A stretch of DNA of 64,000 bases from Pisolithus tinctorius (Eukaryota > Basidiomycota > Agaricomycetes > Boletales > Pisolithaceae), in contig JANFAH010000002.1 in NCBI GenBank assembly GCA_024663395.1, positions 3,100,001 to 3,164,000 of the forward strand, written 5' to 3'. Shown one piece after another: positions 33,285 to 45,105 of this stretch. How positions within the stretch are numbered: position 1 is the first letter of the stretch; the number at the start of each line of letters is the position of its first letter. The translations under genes and the position numbers were made by a program. Below the pieces are notes generated by a model. It did no database searches, was not told the origin of the DNA, and saw only the letters and a program-made list of their open reading frames with translations.

Positions 33285-35149
33285 TTAGTTGTCCGGTAAA
33301 AGGAAATCAGCGATCGACTCTCGACACTCTTTTTCACTCTGCCGACTTCGAACCCAAAGTTCTCCGTTCTTAGAAACTGGTATTGCTTCCTCTGCATCCT
33401 GCGGCTTCACCCATCTTGGCAATGGCATATCTTGGTGGTGTATAAGGGGCGGTGCAAACGATGACTTCCTGCTACTCCTACTCGTGAACATCGTTATGCA
33501 AGAGTAACAGAGATGAGTATCCAGCGGAGGAAGTCGGGATGTCTGGTCTGGGTGAACCGAGGAATCAGCAGGAGACGAAGAAGCAAGTCTTTCCACGACT
33601 TTCAGGTTGGGATGCGATCGTATTGATATGCGGGCTTTCCAATCTGCCAGTCCTCCCTGTAGATGACTATAAAAAAAAGACCTCAGCGGTTATACATCAC
33701 GACCCGATCACAGATAACTAACCGATAACAAAACCAACACTCGCCCACTGAGGTACCCTTCGGCTCTAGCTTAGCACAAGTGCGTGCAATTGTCGATACC
33801 GTGGACGGGTAGTCCTTCTCGAGGCGAACCACAAAATCTCCCGAAAATTGTTAGTGTATCACAAACTCCGAATCGACTAGTCAGACAGATACCTTTAGTC
33901 AAACCAGGGATACCCGTTATGACCCGCGTTAATCTAGGTCTCCCGGGTACACGTATTCCATTCCACCAGGCAAATGCTGCACATTCTTTCATGGTGACAT
34001 CTCTCAGAGGCCGCACGACGCGAACTGATCCGCCGCGTTCGACACCAGGTGATAAACCAGGAGGCCACTCTTCTTGAAACTCCTCGCGGATAGCGTGACC
34101 TCCTCCCTGTGCAACGCAAGAGACCAAGGACACCGCCAAGGTGGTCAAGGACGATCCCAAAACCAGGTGGGAAGCTCCATGAAATTGGGCTGTAAAGAAC
34201 ATTAAAAGACGAATAAGAACCTGGATGGCCCTAGAAACTGCGGTTGGGGTGGGTAGAGCAGTCAAAAATGCGCGCAAGGCATCCTTAGGGGAAAGAGTGT
34301 TGGATGAGTGAGCAAGATTTAGGCCTATTTAAGAGTTGGCACACGAATCATGCTAGAATGTAACAGCTCGCCTTCTGTAGGTAAACCATCTTTCCCCAAC
34401 TCCAGTGTTAGTTGGGACATGTCAGGGTTACCTGTCATTCTGCACCACCATGATTCGTCGAAAGCATCTTCCAGTCGAAGTGGGATGAATTTCAGGTTGG
34501 GATATGACGCAAGGGCACTCCGCATTTCCTCCGTACGCTCGTGTGCCTGTTCACAACGTTTGCAGGGAATCTGGTGGGAACAAGATAATATCATACCTCC
34601 GGGATAGCGCTTGAAACCTCGACATAACATACAGCGCAACTCGTCCATACGCTTACATTTCGTGGATGATTAATCCCACCTCGAGGGTCACCGTTTTCAT
34701 CGGTCGGTGGACGACCGGCGAAGTATGACTTGTAAACCAAATCAAGGAGTACTGCAGAACCGAGTCCGCCTGAGAAACCGAGGACCAAGGACCCAGATGC
34801 CTTCAATTTTGGACGTTTGGAGGTACCGGCGTTGGCATTAACATGTGGCTCCAGAGCTCTCCGGAATTTGACAATCACAAGAGGAGTAAAGCAATCTCTG
34901 GACGAACGTGTAAGGTAGGCATCGGTGAACGGGTAGCGAGGACATCACCTGCAGTACACTGCATGGCGTATGACGATGTTACCTAGGTTCAGCTTACATT
35001 TAACGCAATGTTTCCCTTTGTCGAACCTTGGTCGACCTGCCAGCGAAGGGACGGGGTCAGAAAGTACATGGCAATGCAATGTTATCTCTGAGTTTCTCAC
35101 TGAGCATCAAAGCGCTATCGTCAGCGATCGGGTTACCACACGATGCCAT
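33285..35149 (-). CDS. CTU2: Cytoplasmic tRNA 2-thiolation protein 2 (Ctu2/Ncs2)
   Basis: Ctu2/Ncs2 works with Ctu1/Ncs6 to place the 2-thio group of mcm5s2U34 in tRNA-Lys, Glu and Gln, using sulfur carried by Urm1. The start gives MASCGNPIADDSALML; an intron joins to SRPRFDKGKHCVKC, then KLNLGNIVIRHAVYCR and DCFTPLVIVKFRRALEPH. The ATP-pyrophosphatase-like P-loop region is LVLGFSGGLGSAVLLDLVY, followed by FAGRPPTDENGDPRGG. Later blocks are GASHLVLGSSLTTLAVSLVS, RVVRPLRDVTMKECAAFAWW and the C-terminal LCYSCITMFTSRSSRKSS, ending ADFLLPDN. The paired CxxC elements fit the family. Its tRNA role links loosely to MetRS in the same window, but the genes are 20 kb apart and unrelated in regulation. 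Confidence 0.93.
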
Positions 35150-35527
35150 CGCCGATAAATATCGACTCCTGGACTCCTGGACAATGGAAGTGCAGTGGGG
35201 TATAGGCAGCGGCTGCTCCCCTTTTGGAACTTCGTGACCGTGACCTTTGGTGCAAAGGATTTGGTCTGGATACCAGACTACACTACAAAGGATTACTACT
35301 GGTTACCTTGCACCTTGTGCGATCTTGTTCGCCCCCGTACTACAAGTACTATGCTCCGTTCTCCAGGTCACATTTCTCCGCGCTTGTCGTGAGTTTTATC
35401 ACAGCAATATAGGCTGGAGACGAACGCTGCGACGCGAGATTTAGCGAAGCATCGCTCATTCGAAAACGCTTGTCGGGTACAACGGGCAGTACCGTTTCCT
35501 CACACTAACCCACCTTCACCATAGAAA
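35150..35527. other. Intergenic region upstream of CTU2
   Basis: The promoter of CTU2 (minus) and that of the F-box relic (plus) should lie here. No element was recognised. Confidence 0.4.
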
Positions 35528-36942
35528 TTGCAAGTTCACTCCACTCCTCTCAGTTACATCATCACGCGACTCAATGTTAGTCGTCATTGTAGTACAATAC
35601 AGACATGTCATGGACGACTCGCACATGCACGTGCTGAGTTGGTACAGCTGCAATCCACCGAGCGGGTGCTCGTCGACATCAAACAGCTCCTCACCGTACG
35701 CGTGGCTATCGAGACTCAGAAGAGCAAAATCAGTGGACTCGTCGAGGAACGACCCGCACCGATCAATTGTCTTCCTATCGAGCTTCTCACAAGAATATTC
35801 AGCTTCCTCCTGGCGAGCAGCGGTGCTAGTGAAGACCTGCGTGGATCCCTTGAAAGTTTTTCTTACACGGAGGAAGAATTTAGCTGGGGTTACGCGATTC
35901 TGGAGGGGTTTAATCCTCGATACTCCTAGCTTCTGGAGCGATATTGGGTTGACCCGTGATTCCGTCTTAAAGTTCTTGATGACACAGCTAAAGAGGAGCT
36001 TATGAACATCCTCTCAACATCACAATTATAGGTCCATTTGACAACACTCTGGACACATCATTGGATATTCTTATTCCCAGCACAAACCGTTGGCGTAGCC
36101 TCCGTGTCGAAGACTTTGCATGGAATACCTTGGTTTGCAACGTACATCAGTTCAACTGTTTGGAGTTTCCCTGCCTTGAAGACGTTTCCATATATTTATA
36201 TGACTGGGCCTGAGAATATCCACACTTTCTTTCACCCGCACATTCCTCTGTTCTCAGGTATCTGAATCTAGCAGGGTTTTATGGGACCCAGGACTTACTA
36301 CACTGGCGATGTTCAGCCTGTCGATTGCCGCCATCCGTGATCTGTCGTTCTTCATGGGTATCTCAACCCAATCGAAGGTGCTACGGGGATTCTTGAACGA
36401 TAGTCTCTACTTGCCGCTTCTCCGAAGGCTTGTGCTGGACACTACTAATCCACGTAGGTTTATGGATGATTATAATGCCACAGCTCGCGCATTTCAAATA
36501 CATTCACCACTCCGATTCTGTCTTGGGCCCTTTTGAATCAAAATTTAGATAAGTCCGTCATTTTACTTGCGATAACTGGAATATGTGACTGTCGTCGTAA
36601 ATGGAGCCGCAAAGTTGAGACCCTTGCTGAATGGCTCACAAAAAGCCAGTAGTTGGGCCGCCATCATTGTACGTGCAATCTTTAGGTCCGCAAGATGCCA
36701 GCTACTGGAAGATGGAGATAGAAGATTTATTCTGCCTTTACAACAAGTTGGGTGATTGCTGTGTCTTGGATTTCAAGAGCCTACGGTTTGCTCACGACTT
36801 GAGTCTAACCACGGATGGCGGTTTCTTGTATGTAATAAGCGGCATGTTTGTTTCGTGGATGAACCATTGGAATAACGATTGCCAGGGAGTGGGTGACAAA
36901 ACACAGCACCATTTTGAACAACTGGCCGAAATTGTCCCTTGA
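35528..36942 (+). pseudogene. F-box protein, broken
   Basis: The first frame encodes ARAELVQLQSTERVLVDIK and the F-box core RPAPINCLPIELLTRIFSFL. In basidiomycetes such F-box proteins continue with a block of the type DTPSFWSDI, and here it is found only in another frame (35905-36003, LDTPSFWSDIGLTRDSVLK), so a small indel or an unseen intron intervenes. A further frame then gives LNITIIGPFDNTLDTSLDIL and RWRSLRVEDFAWNT, ending at an in-frame TGA after LYDWA (about 36208). Remnants run on (LRYLNLAGFYGTQDLLHW; LPLLRRLVLDTTNP). The intact protein would be an SCF ubiquitin-ligase adaptor with LRR-like repeats. Several frame changes without clean introns point to decay. The 3' limit is approximate. 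Confidence 0.65.
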
Positions 36943-37484
36943 AAATTGACGGATCTCTTCTTGCACCTGAACCACATACTACCTTTGCTCAAAAACTTCC
37001 CCTACATGGGCACTTGATGGTTTTCTTATGTTGGTGTTGATATTAGCAGGTTATCGTGATGACGTACGCCCGGTCCCACATGCCTTTCGTCATTTCCCAG
37101 GTACGCCTTTCTGCCACTACTGAGGTACGGTACTTCATTGTTTCCCGGCCTTTGTATGTTAGGTCTGTAATATGTGTTTCTTGCTCTAAGGCCATCGTGA
37201 CGTCTTACAGTAGCCGGAAAGTCGATAATGCTGAGGCGCTACTGCGGCGGCAGTACAACCCTCGCCACGTGACAGATGCAGTGCAACTGCAACCTCCATG
37301 AGGTCTTGCGCATGAGGATTTAGCGAGTGTATGATCTTCATCGCAACCCGTCCATTCTGACGCTGACCTGTGCAGTGCATACACATACTCGTGGACCCTA
37401 CCTACTCCCAATTCGTCTAACAGGGAAACTATCAATAGTCCATCTTATCCCCACCATTCTGTGAACCATGACGAACGTATGATG
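36943..37484. other. Intergenic DNA between the F-box relic and the Sfk1-family gene
   Basis: No gene was recognised. The part from about 37372 on belongs to the unit that was duplicated near 40504. Confidence 0.45.
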
Positions 37485-38267
37485 CTATGCATGATTACTA
37501 CCACCTTTCTCTTCCACTACTCTACTCTGACCATTCCGTCCACCTTCGCTCGTAGCCGCCTCCTTCACAACATTTGGAAGCTGCGGTGTGGCCTTCGCCA
37601 TCCTGAGATCATAGCAGAAGGTCAACAGATACAGTGTGAACCCCAACGCGATAATCCACTCGATGACACCCCCAACGTTAGGGACCCAAAATAGGGTAAT
37701 TCCGAAAGCAATCGCCAGGGCGACGAGGATGCTAGCAATGATAGCCTTGGCAATATATGCCCGGCGTAGTTTGCACATGTCCCGGTAGTCCTGTGCGATC
37801 CATCTATACTCGGCAACTGTGAATATGGCAGACAGCGCCACCCCGATCATAAACACGAGTAAAAAGATTCGATGGAGGGACGGGTAGCGTGAAGTGTCGA
37901 ATCCGGAAAGTAAGACGAGGCCCAACATTGCAACGAACGCCCCGACGACTGAGAGGATACCGAAGACATGCTCCCGCGTCCGCATTTCCGGAACAAGTCT
38001 ACCCCTGTGGCGAAGGAGGCGTTCCAATATGAGACTCAGTAGGAACCCAACACCGGTGATGCAGCATGCAACGACGAAGAGGGGTTTCAGAAACGATGCG
38101 CCTACATCTGAAATATAGGCAACAGCTCCTTCTTGTGAAACGTATTTCGGCCGGCCAGAGATGAGCCAGGTAAGCAGCATGGCAAGAAGACTGCTGAACC
38201 AGATGAAAGCAGCGAACGCTGGCACCGTGACAAGAAACCGATGGTGGACAGCGCGAAGGTGAAACAT
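37485..38267 (-). CDS. Frag1/DRAM/Sfk1 family membrane protein
   Basis: A single uninterrupted exon encodes a protein starting MFHLRAVHHRFLVTVPAFA. Five to six membrane helices are visible: AAFIWFSSLLAMLLTWLI, then PLFVVACCITGVGFLLSLIL, VFGILSVVGAFVAMLGLVLL, RIFLLVFMIGVALSAIFTVA, AIIASILVALAIAFGITLFW and a last helix near VIEWIIALGFTLYLLTFCYD. The pattern FDTSRYPSLHRIFL, with Tyr-Pro-x-x-His before a helix, is usual for PF10277. The tail is polar and charged. Yeast Sfk1 acts at the plasma membrane in phosphoinositide and sterol organisation; DRAM acts in autophagy; the role here is unknown. The start at 38267 is the first Met before TM1; an upstream in-frame Met exists at 38372. Confidence 0.85.
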   Translation of the reverse strand: MFHLRAVHHRFLVTVPAFAAFIWFSSLLAMLLTWLISGRPKYVSQEGAVAYISDVGASFLKPLFVVACCITGVGFLLSLILERLLRHRGRLVPEMRTREHVFGILSVVGAFVAMLGLVLLSGFDTSRYPSLHRIFLLVFMIGVALSAIFTVAEYRWIAQDYRDMCKLRRAYIAKAIIASILVALAIAFGITLFWVPNVGGVIEWIIALGFTLYLLTFCYDLRMAKATPQLPNVVKEAATSEGGRNGQSRVVEEKGGSNHA

Positions 38268-40503
38268 GACGTCTAAACCATCGATACTCCGCGAAATGAC
38301 GATCATTAAGTAGTCCTGCCCTGTGTAATAACCAACGTTGTGTGCATGCTGCAAGTTAACACAGACAAACATAGGCGACTTCCGACTTACGCTGCTGGCG
38401 AGAAGTCACATCAACGTGCGACGGAAATTATGGTGCGAACCGAACGAGTTGGTGACCCAACGGGTGATAAGCTGTTCTTATCCCACGCCAAACCTGAATA
38501 CAGCCTGCAGGCGAAGATATTAAGTAGGTACTGCGGGTAGCCTGTACCTTGCCGACCCCCTCTCCTAAGCTTATCGACCAATCTCTACAATCATGTATCG
38601 AATTTCCCGAAGACCAGACGGGGGATATCGACACTTTGTATCTGCTACAGTGAGGAAGCAAGTACGGCATCCAGTATGGCCAGATGCGTCGAGTACAGAG
38701 TCCCCGTGGCGGCCTTGCCACCTGCTTTCGCCGAGCTGCAGTTGTGAATGCACGTAAGTACCAGTGGCTAGCTGATTGGATAGGGATGGTTCCGGTAGTG
38801 TGCCGTGATAATATTGTCAGCAGCCATTGTACCGGTTACTCCTCTTTGTGATGACTAGGCCGCTCCACATGAAGTTAGTCGCCCAAATGTGCAACGTTCA
38901 CGAAGTGCTTAGTCTCCCTTAGGCAGACCAAACGACGGAAGACAGTCGTACCACTTCCGCTGGCTTTATCGGAAAGGTGCGCGCAGAGAATCAGCCCGGA
39001 AAGGGGCTATGGAAGAGACACTCCTAGAGAAAATGTCTGAATCAGTGGGGTCCACGGATTCCGCTGTAACTCACGACGCGCTGTGTTCGGGTCAAATGAG
39101 CATCTATACCGCTGGAATGTTGAATTGAATCCGCTGAGATTTGGAAAGGAAAGTTTAAGTTAGTAGAATCTGCAAGGAATCAACAGGTCTGAGCGCGAGC
39201 AGTAACGGCCAATCAAATCAGCATTCTCTCAAATAACTCGATCACGTGGATCACGTGATGAACGCGTGCGTCTGTGACTGATTGCTGGATAGGGGAACAT
39301 TGCTGGAGTTGGCTCACACACTACAAATATTGGCAGCAATTCAAATCACTATTTAAAGAGGTGCGCGCTCGCTGGTTGTTCTCTCTTCGTTACCATCACC
39401 ATCATACCCCCTCGGGTCTCTGTGGCTTCTCGCTCAGCATATTCTCGTCGACTAGGGTGTCCGACTGCATAACATACCCGTCTCCTGCTCGCCACGCCAG
39501 CCAATAACACACCCAAAAAGGTTTGGCGATCTCCGCCCAAGTTACGACCTCGATAGCTGAAACGTTCAGCGTGAATGCTGAACATTTAGTTATCTGCATC
39601 AGGGTGGCTGACCTTACTACGACAGGCAGCGCCTGCAGACAACAATCCCACCCAGCCATCAAGCAGGGTATTTTCGTGAAGCTCGCGCCGACAAATAGCC
39701 CTGAACAGCTACAAGTGCGACACGGTGACGGCCCTGACCGGCCTCAAGCACGACTAAAGATTCCATCAAGGCTGCCCGAGACCCTCAACGCAGAGCTCCC
39801 TTCCAGCCGAGAGTGCAGGGTACGTACTTCCTTTGTGTGCGATACCGTCAATCCTGACGTGGCTCGGCCCCGACAGGACTCCGGTATGATCGTAATGTCC
39901 CGGCACGAGCAGTCGGCGGGTCTAGTATAAGCCTGCATGATTTAGTAGTCAGGCCCATGTGTGACTTAAAGATCGCCTCAATTCCTCAAGAGGACCCGCT
40001 GCAGCGAACTGGTAAGTGCTTCCTTACTCTCTTCGAAGCCAAGTGCCTTTATCAGGGTTGGAAGGGCAGCGGCCGGGGTAGCGATCAAGCCCCCCGACGA
40101 GAGCTCTCGCAGGCTCGAAACCACGCCCCCTTACCTCCAACCCTACTCACCACATTATGTAGAATAACCCGGTGCTCTCGGACGAGAAAAAAAGAAGTGC
40201 GACAAGGTCAGCTCGAAGTGCAGCTGCACTCTGTTTTCGGTTGTAAATGGGTTCTATGACACGTAAGGTGCAAGGATCCTGGGACTAGTGCCTACCAGAG
40301 ATTGGGTTCCGGAAGTCCGGATTGATCCGCTTGACAGAAAGAACTCGGGTAGTATGCACTCAGAATTCTGAGCCTCCACCATGCGCTCGGCCTGTCGTGG
40401 TTGGCGTACGCATTGTCAACCGCGCCGCTGTGGTCAAGTCTGTTGCCTTGTTGCCAATTATCGTTTCGCACAAAACCGTATCGACACTCCGTCATCGACT
40501 CAG
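38268..40503. other. Gene-poor region with upstream DNA of the Sfk1-family gene
   Basis: About 2.2 kb without a supported gene. 38322-38790 and 39005-39135 match the decayed duplicate to the right (41028-41420 and 41545-41715). A frame at 39523-39930 has no recognisable domain. Around 40185-40235 a Cys/Lys-rich segment faintly recalls a zinc-cluster motif but is split over frames. Confidence 0.55.
39251..39258. promoter_or_regulatory. TCACGTGA palindrome (E-box type)
   Basis: An eight-base palindrome with the CACGTG core, directly beside a second CACGTG (39243-39248). Bound by bHLH factors of the Cbf1 type in fungi (family knowledge). It lies about 1 kb upstream of the Sfk1-family start. Confidence 0.4.
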
Positions 40504-41720
40504 CAATAATCTGTTTGACCTGCGCAGCACATACATATAATCGTGGACTCCGCCCACTCTCAATTCGTCTAACAGGGAAACTATTCACAGTCCATCGTGC
40601 TAATGGCCAAAATATTTTGTACTGGCACTATGCGTACCTTTCTCTTCCGTCACTACCTCTGACCGTTCCGTCCACCACCTTCGCTCGTAGCCACCTCCTT
40701 TCCGACAATCGGAGATTGTTGTGCTCCTCGCCATCCTGAGATCATAGCAGAACGTCGACAAATACAGTATGAACCCCAATGCGATAATCCACTCGATTAC
40801 ACCCCCAATGTTAGGGGCACGAAATAGGGTAGCTCCGAAAGCATTTGCCAAGGCCATGAACGACAGCTTTGGCAATATATGCCAGGCGTGGTTCGCACAT
40901 GTCTCGGTCGTCCGATCCATCTATATTCGACCACCGTGAGACAGCGCCGGTACTCCGGTCATAAACAGGAGTAAAAAGATTCGATGGAGGGATGGGTAAC
41001 GTGAAGTGTCGAATCCGGAAAGTAAGTGCGCTGAGTGATAGCCAACGTTGAGTGCATGTTCAAGCAAGTCGACATGACAAATATGGGCGACTTCCGACCT
41101 ACGCTTCGGAGTCGCATCAACGTGCAACGGAAATTATGGTCTCGACTGATCGTGTTGACGACCCAACGAGTGATAAGCTACTTCCATCCCGTGCCGATGC
41201 AGAATCTAGCCTGCAAGTGGACATATAAAGTAGGCACTGCGGATGGCCTGTACTTTGCCGACCCCCTCTCCTAAGTCTATCGACCAATCGCTACGATCGT
41301 GTAATGAAAAGATGGTGGCACAGCGTCCCGTGCCGCCAGACGCATCGGACATAGAGTCTCCTTCGCGGCCGGTGACAAGGCTGATTGGATAGGAGTGAGG
41401 AACCGATTGGACAAAATCATTCGTCATCCAAAATATTCAATGTGCAGGAAGGCCCGTAACCACAGCTGGGCTTCTTTGGATAGCATTTCTTGGGTATGAT
41501 TCTAGCAGAAAGGCAAGATATTTAGAGAGAATCAACCGCGAAAGGTTTATAGAACCGGCGAGGACGCACTCCTAAGAAAGAAAGCCTATGAACATGGTTC
41601 CGAATCAGTCGAATTCGTGGGTCCCACTGTAACTCACGACGGCTCGATGTCCGAGCCAAAATCAATGGAATATGAGCTATCCTACCAGCAATGCCATATT
41701 GAACCAGTTGAGACTCGGGA
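40504..41720 (-). pseudogene. Decayed direct duplicate of the Sfk1-family gene and its upstream DNA
   Basis: Coding remnants match the intact gene at 37485-38267: GGVIEWIIALGFILYLSTFC and LLSGFDTSRYPSLHRIFLLL. The copy is in the same orientation. Roughly 0.4 kb that holds the start codon and the first helices of the intact gene (about 37916-38318) is missing at 41026, and small indels break the remaining frame. Upstream DNA is also shared: the segment around GACTTCCGAC (38370 / 41088) and that around GCCGACCCCCTCTCCTAAG (38550 / 41257). Further patches reach 39135 / 41715. The copies differ at many sites, so the duplication is not recent. Confidence 0.85.
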
Positions 41721-42220
41721 ATGCGCAAGAAACTGGTAGAGGACGTGATTACTCGTGCTCACTGTGAACAAGTGCCAGCAGTGGACTACGATAGACATCC
41801 GTAGGCACTTTTGAGGTATCGATTCAGGGTGACGATCATCAGTGTTCAAGCACGTGCTTAGTAGTCCATTAGACCAGCCGTGACGTCGAAGTCCAGATCA
41901 GATTAATCCATTGCTGCTCGGAAAGAATACATGGCCTCCATTCTCGAATCTCTACCGTGGTGGAAATGTCTACAGTTCCTTTTTCTCAGCAATGTTATCC
42001 GGTGTTCAATATACATATCTAAAATGAAGGAATTTACAGTAATGACAATGTAAGGAATGTCCGTGGTCATCAAAAATGTCCGTGAAAATCAAGAGCAATG
42101 TCGAGGTGGTAGTAAAACAATCGTCCGAACTAGTCTAGAGAATGATCACCGGTACTAACACATTAGCAGTTGATTGGCACGGTCTGAAAGGGTCCAGCAT
42201 TAGTTGCAAAGTCGGCAATA
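41721..42220. other. Intergenic DNA
   Basis: No gene recognised. A short direct repeat around AATGTCCGTG occurs twice (42055-42085). Confidence 0.45.
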
Positions 42221-45105
42221 TCACACAGGTTGCGCCGTACCGGGGTAATACCAGAACGAAACGGCGATGATGACATACAAGCCTGGAAAGAAAATGAGCA
42301 CGACAAAGTAGAGACCTGTCACTGTACTCACAGATCAAAATCGTCCCTTCGAGCCAGTTGGATTTCCCATCGGCGACGACGTGGCTCATTGTTTGAACTG
42401 AGCACTGTTGAGCTAAAACACATGAAGGATAGTTGTGGGACACACCGGCGATGTAGAGTACCTAAAAGGGAATGAGCAAAGTATACAACACCGAACCGCT
42501 TCGTACTCACAACAGACTCAAACGGGTCAAACAGCAAGGCCAAAGGCCGGTCAATCGCCCATCCTAGCGTCACCATCAATCTGTAGCACGGAATTGATCC
42601 GACTTAGTGCCAGTGAGAATAGCAGGCTGGAAGGTACTTACGGAATGACAAATAATGTAGTTTGCTGATAGGTGGAAGGGTTAGGAGGTGAAAATTAAAG
42701 CAAGAGCGACATAACCCACTATGGTAGAATTAACAGCAACACTGATACTCAGGCTAAGCTGATCCCTCACGGAAACGTTCATCGCCGTCACGCATTCTAC
42801 AAAGCCAATGCGTTTTATCAATCTTCCATAATCACTGAACCGACAACATACCGGCAATAGAGCTGACGGCAGGGAGTAAGATCAGACCGATCCATTGCTT
42901 GCTAATGGCCCCTGAAATTCCATTCATACTTTCCACTAGTGCATCTGCGTTGAAGGCAACTGCCTGGGTCCCAGTGCATCAGTCATGGGAGAACAAGAAA
43001 TGAATCAGAATATGGCCTACAATCGTCACCAGTATCAGCAATAAGATGGTCATGGTCCAGCTCAAACGAGGTTCCTTGAACGATTTAGGGGATATCACAG
43101 AGGAATCATCACAGGATCGTCGGGTCTCCTGGGCGCTCATTGGTTCCGGAGACGTGCACCGACCTGTGTCACTAATGGTAGTAGACGAGTTACCAGACAA
43201 TTTCAGCCTTGACAGGGTCGAGCCCATTTCTGGGTCTAGCCTATTGCGGTCACCGTCACACGACTCTGGGACTAGACGAATAGTAGGATTGAGGTTGGCT
43301 TGCATTGAGGTAATATCGCCAGGCTTTTGAACGGGGTTACTTGTCAGGGTTGCTTCAGAGGCGGAGTAAAAGGTAGAGTCCCCGTGCAAAGACTCGCGTA
43401 TGGCGCCCTTTCGGGACGAAGCCACTGATGCAAACATTGTTGATCGGTCACTGCTTCCAGTGCGACCCGTGCCAGCCCGTAACGTTTTGCCAATGTTCGA
43501 GCTCCACGATCTTGGAAGAAAACGAGAGCCAATGGATACCTTCGTGGAAAGCCGGTCGCTCTTCTGCTTGACGTCTTCGTAGAGGTGGGTGTGAGACCAA
43601 AATTGAAAAACCAGATACGCCGCATAAACTGAAAAAAATGGAGCAGTCCACAATCATTTCAAGGTATGCAACTTACTGAACATCAGCACTATGGACACCT
43701 GGTCATAGTGAGACAAAGAAATCCATTGTCACTACAAAACACTTACCCCGTGGCTCATGTTCAGGATATGTTTCTTTTGTGCTGTGAGGGTGTATTCACC
43801 CCCATCGTCATCGAGGGCAAAGTGATAAGCAGCGGGAAGCAGAAGAACACCGACGCTGATGCTTAATAAAGATGTGTGTATCTGAGTCGCAGCTGTATCG
43901 TGTCAGAATGTCCAGCCTTCAGAACAAGGGTTGTACTTACTTTGATCGAAACCTTGCTCAGAAAACTTCAACCCCCCCGCAAAGAAGCACATTCCCAAGA
44001 TGAGGACTACGATATTTATCAAGCTATAACACAGAATGGATGGCATGGTACACTTACGGAGTTTGCTCAGTACGGAGCCTATTACTGCCGAAGAAAGTTA
44101 GAACCCAGGTACATTCGAGAGAGAGCCAACCAACGTGATGCTTGCACAATGCGCAATTCGCACTTCCTCAATGCAGTGATCTGTCCTTGCAGTCGCATTA
44201 GATGCGTCATTTTACCGAGCCTGGAGACAAACCGCAACAACTAGTTCGACACTGATAAATGTTCACATGAGCACCACAAATAAAATAACGATTCCACGTA
44301 CGTGTTACTCTTTGAGGGAATGAAGTCAATGTAGTTCTGCAGGAACACGGGGATGGACTTACCATGCTGGCATTGAGCAAGCCTGTCTTTGCTCCCCCTA
44401 CCCGTAGAGCTAATTCTCGCATAGCTAAATCATGAAGCTATTCAAATATATACCAATATAAGGTTTCGCGGCACCCGATATACGTACCTTCACCAAGGGA
44501 ATCATGGAGAGGATAGTGACTACAGATGCTCGTTAACGAGGATTCATTTCCTAGAGGCTATACTGACATATAAAGACGAGTTTATCATGATTCCCCAAGA
44601 CGGAACTCAATACCGACTGAAAGGATCAATTCACACTCAGCTTTCATTAGGAGACAGGTAGGTTGAGGTTCAAAACCCACCGACACAGGTATGAGAAACA
44701 GTAAAAGGTTGAACCCTACGGTCATCAGTACGCCACAGAACACAAGAAATAATGATCCTTACAAGAACCGAAGACGATGATCCTCCATCCTTGCCATATA
44801 GCAACTTGTTTCTTGCCTTCACTACCTAAACTTCGCGAGTCCCCGCGCGGTTGAGGAAGGTGCGTTGGAAGCTCCGAGAACGATGGAAAGTTCAACATGG
44901 AGGGCCCCTTGCTTGCCTCATTGTGCTTCTCGACAAGATTTATGCTTGACGCGCACGATATTGCTGAGAGACGGAAATCTGATCTCGATGGTGAAGTATT
45001 CGGGCTTATATCACCAATGACAAAGGGAGGCTCTGAGTCGCGCGGAACAGACGCTTGTTGGATGCCAACTGTCGCAGATTTCCGGCGTATATGTGAGGAT
45101 CTCAT
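42221..45105 (-). CDS. CAX-type Ca2+ (cation)/H+ exchanger with a long central loop
   Basis: CAX proteins move Ca2+ or other cations into the vacuole in exchange for protons. The start was set at 45105 (MRSSHIRRKSATVG). A hydrophilic N-terminus of about 130 residues ends KQVAIWQGWRIIVFGSWFNL, where the first helix begins. Later segments are LALRVGGAKTGLLNASM, LILGMCFFAGGLKFSEQGFD, YTLTAQKKHILNMSHG and VYAAYLVFQFWSHTHLYEDV. About 150 mostly polar residues follow (43050-43570). The second half has AVAFNADALVESMNGISGAI, LLPAVSSIAECVTAMNVSV, VAVNSTIQTTLFVIPLMVTL and WAIDRPLALLFDPFE, and ends SFWYYPGTAQPV. The second acidic repeat reads SSIAEC instead of the classical GNAAEH; the Glu is kept. About ten introns. 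It is head to head with COX4. Confidence 0.88.

Noticed and set aside
39523..39930. 135-codon plus-strand frame
   Set aside because: No domain, no splice context and an overlapping minus frame; it lies in gene-poor DNA near the duplicated segment.
40185..40240. Possible Zn2Cys6 motif (KKKCDKVSSKC)
   Set aside because: The upstream Cys-rich part lies in another frame, the spacing is not canonical and no linker or fungal transcription-factor domain follows.
44640..44690. tRNA B-box-like word GGTTCAAAACC
   Set aside because: It lies in an intron of the CAX gene and no A-box or cloverleaf arms were found around it. No tRNA or rRNA gene was found in the window by eye.
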